From NCBI RefSeq assembly GCF_002917095.1, contig NZ_PQGA01000030.1:1-64000 (forward strand): 64,000 nucleotides of DNA, written 5' to 3'. The notes under the pieces were generated by a model. That model saw only the letters and a list, made by a program, of their open reading frames with translations, searched no databases and was not told the origin of the DNA. The stretch comes from Paraburkholderia eburnea. GTDB lineage: Bacteria; Pseudomonadota; Gammaproteobacteria; Burkholderiales; Burkholderiaceae. Both the position numbers and the translations under genes were made by a program. Below, one piece after another: positions 1 to 8,016 of this stretch. Position 1 is the stretch's first letter, and each line of letters opens with the position of its first letter.

Positions 1-331
1 TCACTTAAGAACCCGTCGCTCACTCAAAGCTGACAGGAATTTGAATCACTTCAAAAACCTGACTTACTTCTGTGTGAGACTCTTGATACTTTTGCTATCT
101 CGCCAGATCAAAAAATGATCGCGACGAGGAGCTAGATCGAATCAAGCGCCCACACTTATCGGCTGTAAATTTTTAAAGATCGATTCGCTGAAAACCGCTG
201 AAAAATCAAGCTATCCGGTGTTTTCTGCGTCGCTGCATCAGCAGGAGGAGGCGAATTATGCAGGGCGCAGATCGACCCGTCAAGCGAATTTGAAAAAATT
301 ATTTCAACGGGCCGATTTTTCTAAAAACCGC
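1..331. other. Non-coding AT-richer stretch
   Basis: No credible gene is seen here. The stretch is clearly richer in A and T than the rest of the window, with short A/T runs and a repeated CGCTGAAAA word near 188-204. Open frames crossing its right part are antisense shadows of the next gene. It may hold the 3' end of the neighbouring transcription unit or an intergenic region cut by the window edge. Confidence 0.5.
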
Positions 332-859
332 TCAAAATTTCACCCGCAATTGAAACCCGACCGTGAATGGCAAATCATCGGACGGAATCGGCGGAATGAC
401 GATGAAGTTCACGCCCACGCGCTTATACGCAACCATCACGATAGGCGCGGCCACCGGGCCGATCGTGTGATTGTGGCCGAGGCCCCAGTTGCCGTAGTTG
501 TAGCCGGAGATGATGCCGCCCATGGCTGCCAGGCGCACGTAACCCCAATGGAGAAACTCCGGCGCCCAGACCCCGCCGCCGTAAAAGGAGGGCCGGCGCA
601 GCGAGTTGCGAAAGCCCCCTGCTGTGACGCCCCATTGGTCGCTCGGCCAGCATTCGATGCCGAGGCCCGGGTTGAACTGCTCGAAGTCTTTGTCGGGATG
701 GATGTGATACGAGCCGACCATCGCGTCGACCCATAGGCCCGCGCCGCACCAGTCGGCCGCGCGTGCGCCCATTGCCGCGCCAAGCATCAGCAGCGTGAGC
801 GCTGCGCCCGCAATCGTCTTTCTCCCTGTCCTGCCACCGCGCACTTGCCAAAACCGCAT
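332..859 (-). CDS. Small secreted or outer-membrane protein, unknown function
   Basis: Encodes 175 aa. Residues about 14-35 form a signal peptide with a charged start, a hydrophobic core and an ARA/AD type cleavage site. The mature part is rich in Gly, Trp, Tyr and Phe, has alternating hydrophobic segments, and ends in Phe, as outer-membrane beta-barrels often do. I infer a small barrel of the PagP/PagL size class, but no catalytic motif was recognised and the family is unknown to me. It stands alone, and the sequence downstream of its stop is AT-rich. The ATG at 859 starts directly before the basic n-region of the signal peptide. Confidence 0.6.
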   Translation of the reverse strand: MRFWQVRGGRTGRKTIAGAALTLLMLGAAMGARAADWCGAGLWVDAMVGSYHIHPDKDFEQFNPGLGIECWPSDQWGVTAGGFRNSLRRPSFYGGGVWAPEFLHWGYVRLAAMGGIISGYNYGNWGLGHNHTIGPVAAPIVMVAYKRVGVNFIVIPPIPSDDLPFTVGFQLRVKF

Positions 860-1095
860 GGGCTCTCCGTCCTCGCGCTCGCCGAATTGCTTCGGGGCGT
901 CTGCTGCTGGGTCTGTTTATGGTTTGCTGTTGTTCTGCCTTCCGGTGACTGCAAACTGTACAGCAAGCGCGCCCGCACGCGTACCGAGGCTTTGCTCGGA
1001 AACGCGGCGGGCGCATCGACTGTGTTTGCGTCACCTTCGGCTCAGACCATCATGCCAGCCCAGTGCGTCGTGGCGATGAACGCGGAACGCGCCGC

Positions 1096-1587
1096 TCAGA
1101 GGCCGAGGTCGCTCAGACCCGGATGATCGTCGGGCCGGCGACCGAGCGGCCAGTGATAAAGACGGTCGGCCTCGCGAATCGGCAAGTCGTTGATGCAGGC
1201 GTGACGATGCGCCATCAACCCGTTCGCGTCGAACTCCCAGTTCTCGTTGCCGTACGAGCGGAACCAGTTGCCCGAATCGTCGTGCCACTCATAGGCGAAG
1301 CGCACCGCGATGCGGTTGTCCGTATAGGCCCACAGTTCCTTGATGAGCCGGTAATCGAGTTCGCGCGCCCACTTGCGCGTGAGAAAGCCGACGATGGCTT
1401 CACGCCCCGTCACGAATTCCGCGCGATTGCGCCAGACGCTTTGCGGCGTATAGGCGAGCGACACGCGCTGCGGATCCCGCGTGTTCCAGCCGTCCTCGGC
1501 GCCGCGTACCTTCTGGATGGCGGTTTCGCGCGTGAACGGCGGAAGCGGCGGGCGGACTTCTGCGGGGGTCGTGTTTGAGTCGGTCAT
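1096..1587 (-). CDS. DUF1348 (NTF2-like fold) protein
   Basis: Encodes 163 aa resembling the DUF1348 family of NTF2/SnoaL-like proteins. Typical features are the early ExGWNTRD segment, RxxFxxGR, the central RFAYEWHDDSGNWFRSYGNE stretch and a C-terminal HxxxNDLPI. NTF2-like folds form small pockets and may be enzymes or ligand binders; the reaction here is unknown. The frame is open upstream, but the ATG at 1587 is preferred because AAGGAG lies just before it. The gene is read in the same direction as the TetR gene 79 bp upstream, so the two may be co-transcribed and under the same operator. Confidence 0.75.
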   Translation of the reverse strand: MTDSNTTPAEVRPPLPPFTRETAIQKVRGAEDGWNTRDPQRVSLAYTPQSVWRNRAEFVTGREAIVGFLTRKWARELDYRLIKELWAYTDNRIAVRFAYEWHDDSGNWFRSYGNENWEFDANGLMAHRHACINDLPIREADRLYHWPLGRRPDDHPGLSDLGL

Positions 1588-1666
1588 GGTCGTGCTCCTT
1601 TCTCTGGCTGAAGGGCGGCGAGCCGACGTGGCGCGCCTGATTCGAACAAAGCGGAAGATTCGATCG

Positions 1667-2323
1667 TCAGCGGCGCAGACGCGAGGCTTGCGCGCAGTCT
1701 GGCGTAAGTGCGTCGAGCAATAGCTGGCCGGCTGCGCGCGCATCGTGCGCGGCATCAACGTCCCCGCTCACCAGCGCCACGCCGATCGCGCCGTCGATCA
1801 GGATCAACCACTGGTGCGCGAGTCTCATGGCCACGCGTCGATCGGCGCCGTTGGCGAGGCGCCACGCGTCACATTGTTCAGCAACGAAGGCGAGCAGCCG
1901 CGCCTTGTGCATACGCGCGACCTCGCGCACGGGATCGTCAGGCGACGCGGTTTCGCCCGCGGCGTTCAGGAACGCACAGCCGTGAAAGCCATCCGAGGCA
2001 AACCACTCGTGCAGCACGTCGAACATCGCAAGCAGGCGCGTGCGTGGCGTACGGCCTCGTTTGAGCGTCCCGTCGATGAACCAGCGCATCCAGCGCTCGT
2101 CGCGACGCGTGAGCGCTGCCGCGACGAGCGCGTCCTTCGATTCGAAATAGGTATAGAAGCTCTTGCGCGCGGCTCCTGCCGAGCGGACGATCGCATCGAC
2201 GCCCGTGGCATGAATGCCGCCCGCGTAAATCAGCGCTTCGGCGGCTTCGAGCAGGCGCTCGCGCGCATCGAGCGACGATGAAAGAAGCGGCGATTCTTCA
2301 GCGGAAATAGCAGTCTTGCTCAT
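1667..2323 (-). CDS. TetR-family transcriptional repressor
   Basis: Encodes 218 aa. Residues about 18-65 hold a TetR N-terminal helix-turn-helix: RERLLEAAEALIYAGG, then GVDAIVRSAGAARKSFYTYFESKDAL. The remaining ligand-binding part has the CAFLNAAGE segment common in the TetR subgroup that controls small oxidoreductase or NTF2-like genes. The start at 2323 is chosen over an upstream in-frame codon because the HTH then sits at the usual distance. A perfect 13-bp inverted repeat lies 20-62 bp upstream, so autorepression is likely. The probable target is the downstream DUF1348 gene. The inducer is unknown. Confidence 0.88.
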   Translation of the reverse strand: MSKTAISAEESPLLSSSLDARERLLEAAEALIYAGGIHATGVDAIVRSAGAARKSFYTYFESKDALVAAALTRRDERWMRWFIDGTLKRGRTPRTRLLAMFDVLHEWFASDGFHGCAFLNAAGETASPDDPVREVARMHKARLLAFVAEQCDAWRLANGADRRVAMRLAHQWLILIDGAIGVALVSGDVDAAHDARAAGQLLLDALTPDCAQASRLRR

Positions 2324-2343
2324 GACATCATCGATTTGAGGTG

Positions 2344-2385
2344 GAATGATCGTTCTCCATGACCGGTAATGTAGAACGATCATTC
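2344..2385. promoter_or_regulatory. Paired TetR-type operator upstream of the TetR gene
   Basis: GAATGATCGTTCT at 2344-2356 is repeated in inverse orientation as AGAACGATCATTC at 2373-2385, separated by 16 bp. Each arm is itself an almost perfect 12-bp palindrome (GAACGATCATTC type), so this looks like two dimer sites 29 bp apart centre to centre. It lies in the promoter of the TetR gene, which fits an autoregulatory operator. Binding has not been shown. Confidence 0.7.
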
Positions 2386-2538
2386 TCCCAAGTCAAGCGA
2401 AAAACTTAGGCTCGCGCGCGCACGGATTTTGCCGGGGTCCGACGGAGATATCGCCGATACGGCGGAGAATGGAAGAAAATCGCGGCCTGATACGTTCTGT
2501 TCTTATGACGCCCTTGCGTCTTCCACCACGGAGAAACC

Positions 2539-3195
2539 ATGAACCGACGCCGAGCCTTCACTGCATTGCTGTGCGCCGGATTGCTCGGCTGCACGCCGCT
2601 ACGCGTGGTGACGCATAGCGTGAGTTCCACCGAAGCAGCCGTGCCGGCGGGTCAGTACACGCTCGATCCCCACCATTGGAGCATCGTTTTCGATGTCGAT
2701 CATCTGCACTACACGCGCTTCGTGATGCGCTTCGATCGCGCGAACGCGTGGCTCGACTGGCGCGAGCACACACTGGAAGACGCCACGGTGGAAGTCGATA
2801 TCGATGCCGCCAGCCTCGACACCAACGTGGACGCGCTCGATCGCATGGTGAAGGGCGCACAGATGCTCGACGCGCAGCGTTATCCGCAGATCCATTTCGC
2901 CAGCACGCACTTCGAGCGCACCGGCGAAGCGAATGGCAGGCTGACGGGGAAATTAACGGGTAATCTGACGATCCGCGGCGCGACGCAGCCGGTCACGCTT
3001 GACGTGACGTTCAACGGCTACGCGCCGAATCCGCTCACGAAGCAGCCGACGCTGGGCTTTTCGGCGCACGGAACCTTCAGCCGGTCGGCGTTCGGGTTGA
3101 CGACGTGGTATCCGGCGGTAGGCGATGCGATCGACGTACGCATCGAGGCTGAATTCGAGCAACCGCCGCCAGCAGGCGCGGCGGCGGCTCAATAA
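2539..3195 (+). CDS. YceI-family lipoprotein
   Basis: Encodes 218 aa. A lipoprotein signal ends in a LLGC lipobox at about residues 15-18. The body is a YceI domain: YTLDPHHWSIVFDVDHL, a beta-barrel pattern, then LDAQRYPQIHFASTHFE and LTGNLTIRGATQPVTLDV, all typical. YceI proteins are periplasmic or envelope lipocalin-like barrels that bind polyprenyl-type lipids. The lipid anchor suggests an inner- or outer-membrane location. GGAG precedes the ATG. The gene is monocistronic, in the opposite direction to tdh, whose stop lies 26 bp beyond its own. The native ligand cannot be told from sequence. Confidence 0.88.
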   Translation: MNRRRAFTALLCAGLLGCTPLRVVTHSVSSTEAAVPAGQYTLDPHHWSIVFDVDHLHYTRFVMRFDRANAWLDWREHTLEDATVEVDIDAASLDTNVDALDRMVKGAQMLDAQRYPQIHFASTHFERTGEANGRLTGKLTGNLTIRGATQPVTLDVTFNGYAPNPLTKQPTLGFSAHGTFSRSAFGLTTWYPAVGDAIDVRIEAEFEQPPPAGAAAAQ

Positions 3196-3220
3196 GCGGA
3201 ATGAAGAAAGGGACGAGGAC

Positions 3221-4252
3221 TCAGGCGCCGGTCCAGTCGAGAATCACCTTGCCGCTCTCGCCCGAAAGCATGGCTGCGAAGCCCTTTTCGTAATCGTCGA
3301 CCTTGAAGCGGTGCGTGATGATGGGCGACAGATCAAGCCCGCTTTGCAGCATCGCGACCATCTTGTACCAGGTCTCGAACATCTCGCGGCCATAAATGCC
3401 CTTGATTTCAAGGCCCTTGAAGATGACCTGATTCCAGTCGATGGCGGTCTGCGCGGGCGGAATGCCGAGCAGCGCGACCTTGCCGCCGTGATTCATCGAT
3501 TCGAGCAGAGCCGTGAAGGCACTGGGCACGCCCGACATTTCGAGGCCCACGTCGAAGCCTTCAGTCATGTGCAGGTCGGCCATCACGTCGCGCAGCGATT
3601 CGCGTGCGACGTTCACGGCGCGCGTCGCGCCCATCTTGCGCGCGAGGTCGAGGCGGTAGTCGTTGACGTCGGTAATGACCACATTGCGCGCGCCCACGTG
3701 CTTCGCGATCGCCACGGCCATGATGCCGATCGGCCCCGCCCCCGTAATCAGCACGTCTTCGCCGACGAGATTGAACGACAGCGCCGTGTGCGTGGCATTG
3801 CCGAACGGATCGAAGATCGCGGCAAGGTCGTCGGAGATTTCCGGTGGAATCTTGAACGCGTTGAAGGCCGGAATCACGAGGTATTCAGCGAACGCACCCT
3901 CGCGGTTCACCCCCACGCCTGTCGTATTGCGGCACAGATGACGACGGCCCGCACGGCAGTTACGACAGAAGCCGCAGGTGATATGACCTTCGCCCGAGAC
4001 GCGGTCACCTATCGAGAAACCCCGTACTTCCTGGCCCATTTCAACGATTTCGCCCACGTATTCGTGGCCTACGTGCATCGGTACGGGGATGGTCTTTTGC
4101 GCCCAGTCGTCCCATTTCCAGATGTGAATGTCCGTGCCGCAGATCGCCGTGCGGTGGATCCTGATCATCACGTCGTTGTGGCCGACTTCGGGCTTCGGCA
4201 CGTCGGTCAGCGTGAGGCCCGGGCCGCGTTCGAGTTTGGCAAGTGCTTTCAT
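3221..4252 (-). CDS. tdh: L-threonine 3-dehydrogenase
   Basis: Encodes 343 aa, the usual length. Tdh is a cytosolic zinc alcohol-dehydrogenase-type enzyme that oxidises L-threonine to 2-amino-3-ketobutyrate with NAD. Visible features are CGTDIHIWKWDDWA with the catalytic Zn Cys, GHEYVGEI with its His-Glu, the structural Zn motif CGFCRNCRAGRRHLC at about residues 93-107, and the nucleotide-binding GAGPIGIMAVAIAK near 170. It follows kbl by 30 bp in the same direction, giving the standard threonine-to-glycine operon. A divergent XRE-cupin gene probably regulates it. Confidence 0.97.
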   Translation of the reverse strand: MKALAKLERGPGLTLTDVPKPEVGHNDVMIRIHRTAICGTDIHIWKWDDWAQKTIPVPMHVGHEYVGEIVEMGQEVRGFSIGDRVSGEGHITCGFCRNCRAGRRHLCRNTTGVGVNREGAFAEYLVIPAFNAFKIPPEISDDLAAIFDPFGNATHTALSFNLVGEDVLITGAGPIGIMAVAIAKHVGARNVVITDVNDYRLDLARKMGATRAVNVARESLRDVMADLHMTEGFDVGLEMSGVPSAFTALLESMNHGGKVALLGIPPAQTAIDWNQVIFKGLEIKGIYGREMFETWYKMVAMLQSGLDLSPIITHRFKVDDYEKGFAAMLSGESGKVILDWTGA

Positions 4253-4282
4253 GTTATTTCGGTATCCCTGGTAAATCGCCGC

Positions 4283-5482
4283 TCAAATCACGCCCAGTTG
4301 CTTGCCCACGCGCGCGAATGCCGCCACCGCGCGCTCGACCTGTTCGGGCGTATGCGCCGCGCTCATCTGCGTGCGGATACGCGCGCGGCCCTTCGGCACC
4401 ACGGGGTAGGAGAAACCGATTACATAGACGCCTTCATTCAGCAGCGCATCGGCCATTGTGGAGGCCACTTGCGCGTCGCCGAGCATCACCGGAATGATGG
4501 GATGCTCGCCCGGCACGAGCGTGAAGCCGAGCGCACTCATCTCGCGGCGGAAGTGCGCGCCGTTGGCCTGCACGCGCGCGCGCAGATTCGCGCCTTCGTC
4601 GCTCGCGATCAGTTCGAGCACCGCGAGCGAGGCGGCGGCGATGCTGGGTGCGAGCGTGTTCGAGAACAGATAGGGGCGCGAGCGCTGGCGCAGCAGTTCG
4701 ATCACTTCCTTCTTCGCCGCGACATAGCCGCCCGATGCGCCGCCCAGCGCCTTGCCGAGCGTGCCTGTGATGATGTCCACGCGCTGCGCGACGCCGCAAT
4801 GCTCGGGCGTGCCGCGGCCGTGCGCGCCAATGAAGCCCACCGCGTGCGAGTCGTCCACCATCACGAGTGCGTTGTAGCGATCCGCCAGATCGCAGATGCC
4901 CTTGAGATCCGCGATGATGCCGTCCATCGAGAACACGCCGTCGGTCGCAATGAGCTTGTAGCGCGCGCCGCCGGCATCGGCTTCGCGCAGCTTCGCTTCG
5001 AGATCGGCGAGGTCATTATTCTTGTACCGATAGCGGCGCGCCTTCGAGAGCCGCACGCCGTCGATAATGCTCGCGTGGTTGAGTTCGTCGCTGATGATCG
5101 CGTCTTCTTCGCCGAGCAGCGTTTCGAACAAGCCGCCGTTGGCGTCGAAACAGCTCGAATAGAGGATGCTGTCCTCCGTGCCGAGGAAGGCGGCCAGCGC
5201 GCTTTCGAGTTGCTTGTGCACCGTCTGCGTGCCGCAGATAAAGCGCACCGAGGCCATGCCGAAGCCGTCGCGATCGAGCCCGTCCTTCGCGGCGGCGATC
5301 AGGCGCGCGTCATTGGCGAGCCCCAGATAATTGTTGGCGCAGAAGTTCAGCACGTTGCTGCCGTCGGCCAGCCCGATGGCGGACGACTGCGGCGTCGCGA
5401 TCACGCGCTCGCTCTTGTGGAAGCCATCGGCGCGGATCTGGTCGAGCGTCGCGCGCAGGTGGTCGAAATAGGAAAGGCTCAT
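4283..5482 (-). CDS. kbl: 2-amino-3-ketobutyrate CoA ligase (glycine C-acetyltransferase)
   Basis: Encodes 399 aa, the family length. This PLP enzyme cleaves 2-amino-3-ketobutyrate with CoA to glycine and acetyl-CoA, completing threonine degradation started by Tdh. Diagnostic parts are NFCANNYLGLA, the TQTVHKQLE loop, DDSHAVGFIGAHGRGTPEH with the cofactor Asp, and GTLGKALGGASGGY containing the PLP lysine at about residue 245. The frame is open further upstream, but the ATG at 5482 has AGGAG at good spacing and gives the canonical N terminus MSLSYFDHLR. Confidence 0.97.
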   Translation of the reverse strand: MSLSYFDHLRATLDQIRADGFHKSERVIATPQSSAIGLADGSNVLNFCANNYLGLANDARLIAAAKDGLDRDGFGMASVRFICGTQTVHKQLESALAAFLGTEDSILYSSCFDANGGLFETLLGEEDAIISDELNHASIIDGVRLSKARRYRYKNNDLADLEAKLREADAGGARYKLIATDGVFSMDGIIADLKGICDLADRYNALVMVDDSHAVGFIGAHGRGTPEHCGVAQRVDIITGTLGKALGGASGGYVAAKKEVIELLRQRSRPYLFSNTLAPSIAAASLAVLELIASDEGANLRARVQANGAHFRREMSALGFTLVPGEHPIIPVMLGDAQVASTMADALLNEGVYVIGFSYPVVPKGRARIRTQMSAAHTPEQVERAVAAFARVGKQLGVI

Positions 5483-5533
5483 GGGAATGTGCTCCTGACA
5501 GGGCAAGCCGCGGCTGTTATAGTCGCCGTCAGC

Positions 5534-5582
5534 TTCGAGCGAATTTATTCGTTTTTTCGAACTCAAGTTCGGTATATCGAAC
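5534..5582. promoter_or_regulatory. Repeated TTCG-N6-CGAA operators between kbl and its regulator
   Basis: Two inverted repeats with identical geometry lie in the divergent promoter: TTCG-N6-CGAA at 5548-5561 and the longer GTTCG-N6-CGAAC at 5567-5582, with centres 20 bp (about two helical turns) apart. A shorter TTCGAGCGAA lies at 5534-5543. The tandem, in-phase arrangement suggests cooperative binding, most simply by the divergently encoded XRE-cupin protein. The assignment is inferred. Confidence 0.6.
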
Positions 5583-5606
5583 AAACTCTAAACGATGAGG
5601 CAGGGA

Positions 5607-6320
5607 ATGGCAAGCACCGGCTCAGGCGCGCGCGCGCAGGTCAAGAAACCAGCAGACGATCCGGCTGGCGCGGTCGCCGTGAAACCCGTTGCGCGCAAAT
5701 CCCGCGCCGCAGTGGCCAAAACCGGTGCTGCGACGGAACCCGGCGACCTGCCGGGCAAATCAGCGCCCGCCGCGCCCCCGCGTGTGGGCGAGCAGATCCA
5801 GCGCCTGCGCAGCGAGCGCCGCATGACGCTCGACGAACTGTCGCGCGCCGCCGGCGTGTCGAAGTCCATGCTTTCGGAAATCGAGCGCGACAAGGCGAAT
5901 CCGACCATCGCCGTGGCCTGGCGGCTGACCAATGCGCTCGGCGTCAAGCTCGACTCGCTGTTCGCCGCCCCCAGGGCGCCCGATGCGATCGTCGTGGCCG
6001 GCTCGCACGACATTCCCACCTTGCTCGGTCACGATGCGGGCTATCAGCTGCGCGTGTGGGGCCCGATCGAACTGGCCGGTCACTTCGAATGGTACGAACT
6101 GACGCTCAAGCCCGGCGGCGCGCTGGTGTCGAACGCCCATGAGCCCGGCACGCGCGAGCACCTCACCGTGCTGCAAGGCGCGATCGAAGTGGAAGCGGCC
6201 GGCAGCGTCGAACGGCTGAAGTCGGCCGACACGGCGCGGTATATCGCCGACCAGCCCCATGCGATCCGCAATGTGGGCAAAGGCGAAGCGCGAGCGCTGC
6301 TCGTGGTGATTCACGGCTGA
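5607..6320 (+). CDS. XRE-family regulator with C-terminal cupin domain
   Basis: Encodes 237 aa from the ATG at 5607, which has GAGG upstream; an in-frame ATG at 5595 has no ribosome site. An Ala/Lys-rich N-terminal tail of about 50 residues precedes an XRE helix-turn-helix (VGEQIQRLRSERRMTLDELSRAAGVSKSMLSEIERDKANPT, about 55-100). A small cupin beta-barrel follows (LTLKPGGALVSNAHEPGTREHLTVLQG to the C terminus). Such regulators sense small metabolites through the cupin. Its divergence from kbl-tdh and the twin palindromes between them suggest it controls threonine degradation. Confidence 0.9.
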   Translation: MASTGSGARAQVKKPADDPAGAVAVKPVARKSRAAVAKTGAATEPGDLPGKSAPAAPPRVGEQIQRLRSERRMTLDELSRAAGVSKSMLSEIERDKANPTIAVAWRLTNALGVKLDSLFAAPRAPDAIVVAGSHDIPTLLGHDAGYQLRVWGPIELAGHFEWYELTLKPGGALVSNAHEPGTREHLTVLQGAIEVEAAGSVERLKSADTARYIADQPHAIRNVGKGEARALLVVIHG

Positions 6321-6386
6321 TTCACGGCTTACCCCGCTTGGCCGGATGGCCAAAACACACATTCCGGGCTGCGCGATCGCTCCAAC

Positions 6387-6406
6387 TACTGTATATTCAT
6401 ACAGTA
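6387..6406 (+). promoter_or_regulatory. LexA (SOS) box
   Basis: TACTGTATATTCATACAGTA is a full-length SOS box: CTGT-N8-ACAG with the flanking TA pairs and an AT-rich core, as in the E. coli-type consensus that also serves beta-proteobacteria. It ends 22 bp before the ATG of the next gene, so LexA bound here would cover the promoter. No other site of this quality was seen in the window. Confidence 0.9.
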
Positions 6407-6428
6407 AAAAGAACGAACGGAGCCGCCC

Positions 6429-6833
6429 ATGCACACCTCGCGCATCCCGAACGAGCAGGATCTGGCCGCCTTGCGTTTCCAGGCGGCCGCGCGCGATCTT
6501 GAGCAGATCGTGCGCAGCATCACGCATCGATATATTGCCCAGCAGGTGCCGCTGAGCTGGCGCCTGCTGCACGCGATCGAAGCCGAGGCGCTCGCCGATC
6601 TCGGTTTCGCCAGCCGTCACGACGCGCTAATGCTCGGTCTGTTCCAGCGCCCAGGCGATCTCGCTTATCCGGAAACCGACGAAACCGTCGACTTCGGACA
6701 GTCCAATGCGCTGCCCGCGGTGTTCGCGTTCGCCGTCAGCGCCTATGAATATGCCGCGCGCAGTGCCGAAGAAGCTCAACGCGACACGCGCCGCAAGGCG
6801 GCCGTCAAGCGCTCGCGCGCGTGGGGCGGCTGA
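6429..6833 (+). CDS. Unknown protein under a LexA box (SOS-regulated candidate)
   Basis: Encodes 134 aa. It is Ala-rich and probably mostly helical, with no signal peptide and no membrane segment. A Lys/Arg-rich C-terminal tail (about 118-134) could touch nucleic acid. I do not recognise a family or catalytic motif. GGAG stands before the ATG, and a near-ideal LexA box lies 22 bp upstream, so expression should rise after DNA damage. The next gene, a recombinase homologue, begins 94 bp downstream in the same direction and may be co-transcribed. Its place beside the second-chromosome origin suggests a role in replication or segregation under stress, but this is inference. Confidence 0.72.
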   Translation: MHTSRIPNEQDLAALRFQAAARDLEQIVRSITHRYIAQQVPLSWRLLHAIEAEALADLGFASRHDALMLGLFQRPGDLAYPETDETVDFGQSNALPAVFAFAVSAYEYAARSAEEAQRDTRRKAAVKRSRAWGG

Positions 6834-6927
6834 TGATCGCGCCCGTCCTTGACCCCATGTTTGACTCCATCGCGCTCCAGCCTTCGCTAGAATTCCCTTC
6901 TGCGTTGCAACTAACGGAAGGACAGTG

Positions 6928-7935
6928 ATGACCGCCTCCGACTTGTCCCACTCGTCCCCCTCTTCCCGCGATCTCTTCGACCAGCAGCGCAAGGACTGGC
7001 AACAGGACCCCGCCGCGGCCTTCGATGCGTGGCTGGCCGCGCAGGATCTGCGCCGTTCGTCGGCCGATATCTACCGCGTGCAATGGGGGCGCTTTCTCGA
7101 ATGGCTCGCGCTCAAGCGCAAGACCATCGTTTCCGTCGATACCGGCACGATCGCCGAATTCGTCGCCGGGCTCGAAGTCAAGAAACCGCAGCGGCTGCGC
7201 TACCTGCGCCTGATCGAGCGCGTGCTCGACCATGTGCGGCAGATCGAACTGGCGTCCACGAACCCCGCGCGCTTCATCGCCCAGGACGGCGAAGCCGCCT
7301 GGCGCAACGCGCGTGAAAACGAGCCGACCGGTTTTCTCACGGCCACGGAGCGCGCAGCGGTGATCGCCCGCCTGTTCGCCCCGCTCACCGAACAATCGGC
7401 GGCCAGGCGTTGGCGCGAGCGGCGCGATCGCGCGCTCGTGGCGGTGTTTCTCGGCGGCGGCCTGAAAACCGGTGACGCGATCGCGCTGCGGCTCGACGCC
7501 ACGGCGATTGGTTCGGAATGGATCACGATCGAAGCCGACAATCCGGCCTTCACGCACAGCACGAAGCTCGCGCCGTTCGCGGTCGACGTGATGGGGGCGT
7601 GGCTCGAGGCGCGGCGTCTTGCGGGGCTGCCCGGACAGCTCGTGTTTCCCGGCTCGCCCAGCGGGCGGCCGATGCACAAGGCCACGGTGCTGCGGGCGAT
7701 CGGTGGATTGATGGAGGCCGCGGGCGTCGCGCAGACGCGCGCGGAGCGCGCCAGTCCGCAAACGCTGCGCAACAGTTTTGCGGCGGATCTGTTCGAGCGT
7801 GGCGTGGATGCCGATCAGGTCGGCCAGTGGCTGGGTTTTCTGCAGCCAATTTCGGCGGGGCGCCTGCATCGCTCCTGGCGCGTCTGGGCCGACCGGGAAG
7901 CCGCCCTGCGCGCGGCTGATGCTAACCCGGTATAA
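6928..7935 (+). CDS. Tyrosine-recombinase-fold protein lacking catalytic residues
   Basis: Encodes 335 aa. The N-terminal part (about 25-110) looks like the SAM-like core-binding domain of XerC/D-type recombinases, followed by a C-terminal catalytic-fold domain. Where active enzymes have TGLR-xxE, this protein has GGLKTGDAI, so the first catalytic Arg is Lys. The HxxR box reads QTLRNSFAADL, keeping only the Arg. The LGH box reads LGF, and no Tyr stands at the nucleophile position (RLHRSWRVW). It is probably a DNA-binding or structural relative rather than a strand-exchange enzyme. GGAAGGA precedes the ATG at 6928; a GTG one codon earlier is possible. Confidence 0.75.
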   Translation: MTASDLSHSSPSSRDLFDQQRKDWQQDPAAAFDAWLAAQDLRRSSADIYRVQWGRFLEWLALKRKTIVSVDTGTIAEFVAGLEVKKPQRLRYLRLIERVLDHVRQIELASTNPARFIAQDGEAAWRNARENEPTGFLTATERAAVIARLFAPLTEQSAARRWRERRDRALVAVFLGGGLKTGDAIALRLDATAIGSEWITIEADNPAFTHSTKLAPFAVDVMGAWLEARRLAGLPGQLVFPGSPSGRPMHKATVLRAIGGLMEAAGVAQTRAERASPQTLRNSFAADLFERGVDADQVGQWLGFLQPISAGRLHRSWRVWADREAALRAADANPV

Positions 7936-8016
7936 GCTAAAACAGACCTCTAAGGCGTCAAGAATCCCGTGAAAACGCAGTGGCGCGTGTCGCCGCGATT
8001 CCCGTAAACACTCACC

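Noticed and set aside
3125..6142. A 1005-codon open frame on the + strand opposite tdh and kbl
   Set aside because: It is antisense to two intact, well-recognised enzymes and has Arg/His/Ala-rich composition typical of GC-rich shadow frames.
6928..7935. Integrase of a prophage or genomic island
   Set aside because: Catalytic residues are missing, no tRNA or direct-repeat attachment sites were seen, and no phage genes are nearby.
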